A DNA stretch of 64,000 bases from assembly GCA_014058105.1 (NCBI GenBank), contig JACGCM010001692.1, positions 310,001 through 374,000 of the forward strand, written 5' to 3'. Within the stretch, counting starts at the first letter, position 1. Each line of letters opens with the position of its first letter. The notes under the pieces are model-generated. The model saw only the letters and a program-made list of their open reading frames with translations, was not told the DNA's origin and did no database searches. The stretch comes from Kingdonia uniflora (Eukaryota; Streptophyta; Magnoliopsida; Ranunculales; Circaeasteraceae). Of the stretch, positions 56,100 through 64,000 are shown piece by piece. The translations under genes were made by a program, and so were the position numbers.

Positions 56100-56640
56100 A
56101 TAAATTAAAGCAAAAGTAATACTAGCTTTTAATCGACCTCTATTCTGGTTAAAGCAAAGGCAAAACTAGCTTTCAAACTGCACTCTAAACAAACTCTGTG
56201 ATTAAAATTAAGGTAATACTAGTTTATAATCAAGGAACTCAACCAGATATAAGATAAAGCAAATGAAAAACTAGCTTTCTTCTCACAATATGGATGCGAT
56301 TATTCCGGTTAAAGCAAAGGTAAAACTAGCTTTCAAACCGCACTTTATACATACTCTATGATTAAAACGAAGGTAATACTAGTTTTTAATCAAGAAACTC
56401 TACCAGACATATGATAAAGCAAAGGTCGAACTAGCTTTCATCTCTTAATATGGCTACGACAATTATACCGATTAAAGCAAAGGTAAAACTAGTTTCAATC
56501 GAACTCTATACATGTTCAGTGATTAAAACAAAGGTAATACTAGTTTTTAATCAAAGAACTCTACCAGACATAAGATAAAGAAAGGTAAAACTAGCTTTCA
56601 TCTCTCAATATGTCTACGACAGATACTTTTGCAGGTTACA
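56100..56640. repeat. Tandem array, 160-161 bp monomer, about 3.4 copies, element E
   Basis: The phrase TTAAAGCAAAGGTAAAACTAG recurs at 56150, 56310 and 56471, a period of 160-161 bp. Read on the minus strand it contains GATGAAAGCTAGT.TTACC and CTTATC phrases like those in the two arrays of element B, so the monomers of B and E are related. It lies, as in B, between integrase and the convergent accessory gene. Confidence 0.9.
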
Positions 56641-59600
56641 TATACAGCCACTGTAAAAGATTCTTCTCTGCTGATGGGAGGTCAGCTACGCCTTCCCCTG
56701 CAATAGGAGAACGATTAGCCACAAAATATCAAGCTCGGGTAGCTATAGTAATCCTGCCCTACTCTACCAATTCAAAAGGTCGAGAACCTAACTCTATTTC
56801 TATAAATTTTATACAATTTCATCGATCTACATCAGCTCTGCAAATACATCCTCTATCCGACCAATAGTCGTACAAGGTATCTATCTCTAACTCAAACCTT
56901 CTCATCTCCTTAACAAAATAGGCAATAACTGCCGTTAGCATCTTTGAACGTAATACTTTAGGCATAACTGACTTGGAAAAATTTACTCTCACTTTCTGAA
57001 AGTGCCCTTGCAACTTCTTGTACCGTGCTTTATGTCATTCCATGCGACTATCTGCACGGGACATAAGATTTATATGTTTCCTCGCCTTCTCATCAGCTTT
57101 ATCTTATTATGTCTGCTTTATTGTCCCCAATTCTGCCACCAGAAAACAAAGTTTCTCAAGCTCCTTGTCAATACCTTCCCTGGCAGGAGATTTCTTTAAC
57201 AAATCCTCCTTCTTCCTGATCAAGATATCCTTAACTCTAATTACCCACTCTATCTCCTGTTCCCTGACATGAACAACATCTAACTTACCTTAACACTCCC
57301 ATAACTTCTCACTTCCTTTTTGTACATGAGTTTTAGTACGGAATACATCTTTCTCCAACTCCCTGATTAGAGTTGATAGGCTAACCACATCCCCTTGAAC
57401 AATGGTGACCCTGGCATTACCTTTATTCTTCCTCGAGCATTCTCCATCCTTGGCATTTTGGATACACAAATTGGCCAGAGCCAAATTGGTCTTCATCTGT
57501 ACCACCCTCTTATTTAACTCATCACATTTTCTTTGCACCAACCGGAACTTTATATCTTTAGCAGGTAAAGCTGCAGTCAACTACTCAACTGCAATTTCAG
57601 AGTTAGATAGGTCATCTCAAGCTCTCTTCAGCTCGCTATCTTTCTCAATGATTTAATTCTTCAATCGCTCCAGTTCGCTCCTGGTACTCAATAAATCAGT
57701 TCGAGTCTGCACTTGTTTTTTTGTTTTGCTGATCATTTGTTCCTTCAGACTGGCCACAAAATGGAGTAACTCTTTCTCTGACGTTTCTAATGCCTGGATA
57801 CGATATTGAGCCATGCCCGCCTCCTTACTCTTTACCATCAGCAGATCATTTTAGCTTTTGAGCCTCACTATCTCTTTATTTTCCTCCGTGAGCTCTTTTT
57901 ACCCCTTACTAATTTTGGCATCCTTCTCCTCGATCTTTCGAGTGGGGTCATCAACAGTTTATGTTGCCTTAATAAATTTGAAATATACCTTTACATGTTG
58001 ATCCTCCCTATCTTCATTTGCTGCTCTCATTCTATCAAACTTCGCCGCAAACTCTTGGTTATATTGGCGTGCCACATCTTCGCTCAAGAAAGCAGACTCC
58101 AGTTCAACCTACACATCAAAAATACAATACTTCAAGTTCGATTCAAGAACACTCACTCAATACATACAGGGATCTTATTTCTAACAAATTTCTATATTTT
58201 TACGTCTGCTGTGCGAAACTGCTTCAAAACTTAATGTCGTAGTATGATCCCAATTCAATTACAATAACACGTACTTCCAATTTTAAGGTACACATTCTCC
58301 ATGTTCTAACTTTTTCTGCACTTTGATAATATTTATACACAATTTCAAGGTACACATTGTCCCTAAACTATTAGCACTTTTTTTGTCTGTCTCTATGCTC
58401 TAATTTTTACTTTGTAGTTCTAGAGTAATACAGGATACAAGTCAAATATCTCTTGCTCTTTTCTAACCTACAACTCCGCTTGCAAAGCTAACAGGGTCGC
58501 TAAGGCATTTATCTCCTTAGCGAGCTCATTCTCTAATTCTTTTATTCTGAGGCGCATATCCTTATATTCCTGCAAACATGATTTACAAACATCACTTAAC
58601 CTACATAAATTTATCCCACAATGATCCATTCAGTTGTAATTCTCAAACCCCTCAAAATCACACAACCCTAGAATAAACAATTTTACTCTACCCTCTCATT
58701 ATCATTCTCAGGGTTCGCAATGTCATCCCCTTAGTTCCCTTGCTCAGTTTGGGGAGAGGCACCATCCAACCCTCTTACAACTCCAGCCCCATCATCGTTA
58801 TCCTCCACCTCTTAAACATATGTATCCCCCATAATATTATTCACTTCAGGTTTGGAGTACCCAATTTTGAGGAGGTGGCACCCAAGTCTATCACGCTGGA
58901 CTACCACCTCTTCCCGATTATTCCCTACTTCTTCTGTTAGCTCACTAATCTCCTCCTCTTGCGCAACCTTCACAAAAGTTAGTCACTTCCCCTCCTGAAC
59001 TAAATTGGATTTTAATCGAGCTACCTCATTCTTGAGCTCTACCGTCCCACTCTCGAGCTCAATTTTTTCCTCCTCCATCCCGAGACAAATCCCCTTCATT
59101 AAACTAGAAGCCTGCAAAAAAAGAAAAATTATAAATCAAACGCATTTTTAGCTCGAATCACTATACTGAATTAAAAAAAATCAAATCATCAAACTTACCA
59201 CTTTGCTCATCTCCTCCACACCCTTGCGAGCTCTAAACCTCGCCATATCCTCCACACCTTTCAACTCGTTTTTACCAGTTCGATTCTCTGTGACCTTTAC
59301 CTCAATCAGTTCAGAAGAAGGGCCTACCCTTATCTTTTTTGTCTCTCCCTTGACCTCACCACTTCTTGGGGTTGGAGAGGTCGAGCCACGCTTTAACATA
59401 TTCTTCTTCAAAAATACCCGAGCTAGCTTGCTCGATGTGGTAGACTCCGAAAAATCTATAAAATCTACTCCAGAGGCCTTTGCCAAACCACTCGTCTCTC
59501 TCTATCAGTTCCCATCTTCTTGTTGCCGCCAACACACGTCATAAGTCTCATTGCTTGAGACTTTTGAAGGTTTTCGGACCTGTTGTTAGCTCGTTTATTT

Positions 59601-60600
59601 CTATTAATACTGAGGTCTTTCAGCACTACCTCGAGCTCAATCCCTTTCTGAGCAACAATATCTAACAGGGAGTTCTTTTTCTTCACCTTTGACTGAGGAC
59701 CTGTCGAACAACATCACATTCTCAACAATAAAACAACATTCAATTTCAATAGTTTAATATTATACATTATTTTACTTACTTTTCTTCACAGTTCTATAAA
59801 GAAGATCCATGGGTTCTTTATCTTCTCTTTGAAGGCAATCACCTTTCATCCAGATCACATTATCATTCAACATTCGACCTGCTGAATTCAGATTGAAGAA
59901 AAAAGATCGAGTCGAGCTCGTAAAAAAATATGCCCCTCTACTTGTAGAATAATTCTTAACTCCATAAAAATGTAACACATCTTCAGGAGAAATTCTCCTC
60001 TCCACCTCATTCTCCTCCCACAATTTATTTCAACTTTTGCAGACATTTATTACCTCCCATATGTTCCTGTTCAACTGGGCAGGACATAGCCTTATGAAAT
60101 TCATTATCCCTTTTGCAAGATTGATCAAAGGCAGACTCAACCCATACTCCAACTGAGATAGGTAACATTGAAAACCCTCTTCCAGGTCACCCTAGACATT
60201 CCCATCATAATACTCCAAGGAGATCAATTTATCTATTCCCCTGTCCGATTTCTCTTTCTCTAAATCAGCCAATAGAATGAAATGTTCCTCCCCAGATTTT
60301 ACTATACAGCTTCTAAACTGCCTACCGACATATTTTACAATGTTCCTCTATCTTCCCCCTATAGAGATTTGGATTTACAAAACTCTCTAAACACATCGGA
60401 GTTTGGAGGATATGATACCAATTGTCTAGGGAAATCTGGAACTTGAACAACTCCTACTTCATTCTCCCTATCATATTCTACACTATCAGACTTAGACGAA
60501 CGACCAGAGGTCGACGCCTCCATCACAGATAAAGTCTCCATCTCACCTATAAATCTAAGATGAGGCTTGATTCTACATAAATACTCCTCACGCTCGACCT
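56641..60600 (-). pseudogene. Antisense intron-containing accessory gene of Tat element E
   Basis: Mirror copy of the gene at 27101-30737. Exon 1 (about 60600-59780) starts near METLSVMEASTSGRSSKSDS and contains FPRQLVSYPP and FNLNSAGRMLNDNVIWMKGD. Intron 1 is 59701-59779 (GTAAGT...CAG), intron 2 is 59112-59198 (GTAAGT...TTTGCAG); further donors and acceptors frame a small exon at about 58471-58571. The last exon (about 58110-56820) codes for a coiled coil with SELERLKN and IRELEKDVFRTKTHVQ, ending FELEIDTLYDYWSDRGCICR. Several in-frame stops and frameshifts make it a pseudogene. The remaining part up to the array (56641-56819) looks like 3' untranslated sequence. Confidence 0.7.
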
Positions 60601-61026
60601 ACATACTAGTCCAGGTATTATATCATTATTTTTTACACATATATCATGCATATATCATTCACATCTCTATTTTATACACATATATCAAACTAATTTTTAT
60701 AAATTACTATAAATAGAAATTTATTAAAATTTAAAGAGCTATAAATTTTTTACATACACACATCAACAATATCACAAAATCATCAACTGACCTTCAACGT
60801 CTAAAAATGAATATGACGCAACACACAAAATTCTTCTTTCACAATGCTGCTATATAACCACCTACGTGACTCAGTATCTGCAGCCTTCTCTAACCTTGAC
60901 TGTTGATTACTCTCGTCAAAACTCTCGTTTGGATCTCTGCTATTTTTTCTCTTTTCTCTCCCACAGTTTGTCAATTTGTTAGAAGTTTATAAACATTTAA
61001 ATGAGGAAGATGAAGTAATATTTATA
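60601..61026 (-). other. Upstream intron and leader of the accessory gene, element E
   Basis: The minus strand carries AGTATGTAG|GTCGAGCGTGAGG at the exon 1 border, the same acceptor as in element B, then an AT-rich intron-like stretch, then a conserved GAGTCACGTAGGTGG...AGCAGCA block (60835-60895) shared with B at 26873-26900. This block probably belongs to an upstream exon. Confidence 0.5.
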
Positions 61027-61139
61027 CACTACACCAAAAGAGAAATTTTTCCACAGTCTCATTTCAATTTTACCACAGACATGTACCGTACTAATTCAAG
61101 CACAAACATTATCTGTGGCAAATTTAGTTAAAGTCTGTG

Positions 61140-61949
61140 GTAATTTTTATTTTCCTCTAAGATTCTTTTTATTTTCCCTCTCATATCCCTCTTTTTTATT
61201 TTCAACTCTTCACCCTTTAAAAGCCAAAACTCCAAAACTAACCTTACTCACGATCTTCACACTAAAAATCTTTGGACTGTCAAAGATACAAAGGGAATAT
61301 AATCGACCCTACTTCATTTTGATGGAATCGTAATTCAAAGGTGCGCGTATATTTTCAATTTCTAGTTCAAATTTGTATCTGAAACTCCAGGTTCTAATCT
61401 CTATAGTTGATCTAGATGAATTGGTAAGCTTTTCGAATTCTAGTGTTTGGATTGGGGGCATTTTGTGCTAAACTCGTTTGATTTGAAATTAAATTCATCA
61501 TTGTAGAATTTAGGCTTCTAAAAGTTGGAATCGAAATGGGGTTCTTGAAATTAACCCTAATGTATGCTTTGGTGGAATTCATAGCTTTTGCTATAATTTG
61601 TTGTATTAGAGGTCGTTCTAGAAATTAGTTTGTGCATATTCTCTTACTCTTGCATTTGTTTCAAGCTCATTTTTTATTTTAAATTATGATCCATTAAATG
61701 TGTAATTTGTTTATTTGATACCTTGTACCGTGTAAATGATTATTTTAGATCCAAGTTTGAGTTAATAGATGCATATAATTTACATCAGTGGCTTAGAAGG
61801 GTAGAATCCTCATGTTAGATACTTGGATCGCAGATCAAAGTTTTATTAGGTGAATATATGTCCTTTTTTCTTGAACATTAATATGTTAGTTTATGTTTAT
61901 TTTACATTGACTGGAATCGAAGAATAACATGATAGTAATGGATGTGTAG
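61140..61949. other. Non-coding stretch, intron-like
   Basis: T-rich plus strand; short chance frame at 61115-61333 only. The T-rich composition and an acceptor-like GATGTGTAG ending at 61949 suggest intron sequence before the DUF295 fragment. Confidence 0.35.
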
Positions 61950-62359
61950 GAGCATTTGATGTCGCTCAACATACTTGGAGATTTGTTGCAAGTCTGGATA
62001 AGCCTTTGTTCAAATGGCCTACATCGTTGGTAGAGTCAGAGGGAAAGCTTTATATGTCTTATTCCCCCTGTTGTATTTGTAGGTGTAATCATTCTCAGAT
62101 GAGTTGGGTCCTAGTGGATAACATAGGAGGCAAAATGTTATTTTTGGGTCATTTACCTCTTTTAGTTTCAAAATCTCTTGCACCCATAAGTAGAAATAGA
62201 AGAATGGGTCACAGGGTTTACAACTTCAGGGATGCTAAGTTGAAGTCATACTCATTCAAAGCTTCTAAAAGATGTCTGGGTTCTGCCACTTACAAATGGA
62301 TCCACAATTGGAACATGTCACATCTTTCAATGAAGACTTGGATTGAACCTCCATTTTAA
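61950..62359 (+). pseudogene. C-terminal fragment of a DUF295-type F-box protein
   Basis: Open from the acceptor-like TGTGTAG to TAA at 62357-62359, about 136 codons: HTWRFVASLDKPLFKWPTSL, VESEGKLYMSY, WVLVDNIGGKMLFLG, VYNFRDAKLKSYSF, ending TWIEPPF. DUF295 proteins (plant F-box proteins with a beta-propeller-like C-terminus) end with LVES.G.L, W..V..LG...LF.G and a (S/T)WIEP motif in this order. The F-box and most of the propeller are absent; a full protein is about 350-400 residues. The frame itself is unbroken. The family call is by eye and moderately sure. Confidence 0.55.
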
Positions 62360-63828
62360 GGTTATGAGATGAATTCTTATATATCATAATCATCAGCAAT
62401 GGATTTTGCATTGCTTTTATTGTAATGAATATTCTTGTATGATACTAGTTGCATTTGACATATTTAAACTTCCCCTCATGTCATAACACAAATTATTAAT
62501 TTTCACAGAGATACTTAAAAATATAGTTTATTGGGTTATTTTTGTGCATGCCTATTTATTTTTTGGACTTTCCTCTTGTTAGTTGCATCATTTGTTCTTC
62601 TTAATGAACCATCAACCCAAAATTTGGACATAAAGTAGTAGGAAGCAGAGATCACAAAAAGCAAAGATTATGGCTTTAAAGATAACAGCCATGAACGGCA
62701 CCATACCGTTGATGAACAATGCGTATCGCATGGCAAAATACATTACTCTCTATTGTATTTTTAAATGATAGTTTCTTCTTTTGAAAATCTATTAATCAAA
62801 TTGTTGTGTGTTTGCGACCCCTAAAGAAGGTATGTTGATTAGTTTTTGGGTACAATATGAGGCTGACACTAGTGATTTCTTATATGTAAGTTGCAATAAT
62901 AGATCAACAATAATCCTATTCTAAATTAGGATTGTCACCAGTGAGTCTACCATTCAGGACTGTCTTCTTACGATTTGTATTTATTCGTTTTTCTTGTTAT
63001 TTTCCAATTTTATGACAATTGCATACTTTACTACTCTTATATAAGCCTTGAAATATCATACTATTTTTTTTTTGTAACAAGCATGCTCACTAAAAAACCA
63101 AGATCTGGAACTCATGAAGACATCTTATTAACTTATTTCACATGCTAGATGAGTTCAGTCGCGTTAACAAAGCCATATTCCATCTTTTCATATGCATTAA
63201 TGTCATAGCAGAAAACCACTCCCAACTTTTAACTGCGTAACTAATACTCATGTTTGCAATTTACAGAAGATGAAAAGTGCAAAATGAAATCCTACACTAA
63301 ACACATCTTCTTGTTGCATAAAGTAACAAAGCAGGTGGTCATGCAGGAGTTTTGTTGTTCTTTGAGCCTCTTCAAAAGTGTGTAATCTTTTTGCCCCTTT
63401 CCTCCATATTTATAATTTTACCCATACTTCATGTAATCTCTCTTATCTTAGTAAATTTGAATTAAATATTTTTTTCCAAACAATTATTTTGTCACTATTG
63501 ATTAAGTTGTAAGAATATTATATTCTCATGTAGCTTTTATACTAGGTTAATTATCCCCGATGAATTTTATACCAAGTTTTGAGTAACATATGAAATCTAA
63601 AGTCATCTTTTTTGTTACCCTAATATAAATCTATATGTAAGCTTGTAATACTCACCTAGAGTTTTTTATTTTTATACAAGATCTTAGTGTAAATCGAATA
63701 ACCCCGTCAACGAAAGAAACTACACAAGGATGCAAACTTTATATATAACAAAATCCTGAACAATATAAGAAATTATATATTCAATATTGGTAATTACGTG
63801 AATCTAACTAGGATTTTTGTTCTTTTAG
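62360..63828. other. Stretch without recognised genes
   Basis: About 1.5 kb of AT-rich DNA. A plus-strand phrase at 62664-62740 is open for about 30 codons without a family match. The end, with ATTTTTGTTCTTTTAG, is a good branch and acceptor region for the next exon, so at least the last few hundred bases may be the intron of the SFT2-like gene. Confidence 0.4.
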
Positions 63829-64000
63829 GGTTTCAAAGGGAGTAAGGGATTTTCCTGCGAACTAACAGTCTGCCACTAGCAATGTTCCTTCAGGGATATT
63901 TCTTATGTACTTTGGAATACTCTTGGCAACTGGAGTTTTCTTCATTTTCATCTCATTCACTATGTTCCTTCCAATCATGCTTCTGATGCCTCAAAAGTTT
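63829..64000 (+). pseudogene. Got1/SFT2-like vesicle transport protein, exon fragment with stop
   Basis: After the acceptor TTGTTCTTTTAG the frame reads VSKGVRDFPAN, a TAA at 63863-63865, then QSATSNVPSGIF and LMYFGILLATGVFFIFISFT, MFLPIMLLMPQKF to the window end. This is the cytosolic segment and first transmembrane hairpin of plant Got1/SFT2-like proteins, Golgi membrane proteins of vesicle traffic. The TAA replaces a residue in an otherwise well conserved motif, so the copy is probably a pseudogene or a captured fragment, although a sequencing error cannot be excluded. Preserved intron border shows it derives from genomic DNA, not from mRNA. Confidence 0.65.

Larger units (their letters stand above)
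53812..61026 (+). mobile_element. Tat-clade retrotransposon E, truncated both sides
   Basis: Plus-strand pol from the RT-RNase H border (53812) to the end of integrase (about 55957), then a tandem array (56100-56640), then the accessory gene on the minus strand (56640-60600). This is the same plan as element B in mirror orientation. The left side is cut by the CACTA end at 53811, the right side by another CACTA-type end at 61027; LTRs, gag, protease and most of RT are absent from the window. Confidence 0.8.
61027..64000. mobile_element. CACTA-type left end, element running off the window
   Basis: Element E stops at 61026 and the sequence continues CACTACACCAAAAGAGAAA, a CACTA terminus. It is followed within 110 bp by four copies of a CCACAGTCT / CTGTGG motif in both orientations (61051, 61072, 61113, 61133), the usual subterminal arrangement. 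ATA precedes it (61024-61026) as the possible target duplication. No transposase is seen. Inside lie plus-strand fragments resembling two unrelated host genes. The right end is not in the window, so I cannot prove that those fragments are inside the transposon. Confidence 0.55.

Noticed and set aside
61115..61333. Plus-strand 72-codon frame near the CACTA end
   Set aside because: Phe/Ser/Leu-rich, overlaps the subterminal repeats and has no homologue I recognise.
1..64000. CRISPR arrays, bacterial operons, ribosome binding sites or rRNA genes
   Set aside because: None present; all direct repeats are explained by plant retrotransposon arrays, LTRs or duplications.

Overview
The window looks like AT-rich heterochromatic DNA of a flowering plant, probably a dicot. 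It is almost entirely transposable elements inserted into one another: Ty3/gypsy LTR retrotransposons of the Tat/Ogre-like and Athila clades, CACTA (En/Spm) DNA transposons, a solo LTR and a SINE. I see no complete host gene. Plant assignment rests on Tat-type integrase with an archaeal-type second RNase H, Athila-type pol, CACTACAAGAAAA termini, and fragments of plant families (CC-NB-LRR, DUF295 F-box, Got1/SFT2-like). I cannot name the species.

Layout. 1-1494: right part of a CACTA element, inserted in Tat element A. 1495-9353: Tat element A, pol on the minus strand, 5' LTR at 8628-9353, its other LTR outside the window. A sits inside Athila element C (plus strand, 9354-23891), which was also hit by a CACTA-like element (13059-16930) and by a 2.7 kb LTR now left as a solo LTR (17342-20046). 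23892-42558: large Tat element B (minus), bounded by diverged LTRs and built of two fused pol and accessory-gene modules. 42559-43681: a SINE and LTR-like debris. 43682-49457: Athila element D (minus). 49458-53811: DNA ending in a CACTA terminus and carrying a CC-NB-LRR tail. 53812-61026: Tat element E (plus), truncated at both sides. 61027-64000: a CACTA-type left end followed by fragments of a DUF295 F-box gene and a Got1/SFT2-like gene.

The most interesting system is in the Tat elements. B and E, lying in opposite orientations, carry a second gene antisense to pol, between pol and the 3' LTR. It encodes an N-terminal globular domain resembling the putative gypsy-type transposon family (Transposase_28) and a C-terminal coiled coil. 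At least three introns have matching positions and splice sites in both elements. Introns can survive retrotransposition only if the gene is antisense to the genomic RNA, as here. Between this gene and pol, whose 3' ends face each other, lies a tandem array of about 157-161 bp monomers. Element A shows the same plan with a different 193 bp array and a different accessory-gene tail.

Other points: four of six integrase copies have a stop at the same glutamine just before the catalytic glutamate; B1, B2 and E have lysine at that glutamate; three independent tandem duplications (601, 486 and about 930 bp) lie inside retrotransposon coding regions; and CACTA-type ends lie next to host-gene fragments.
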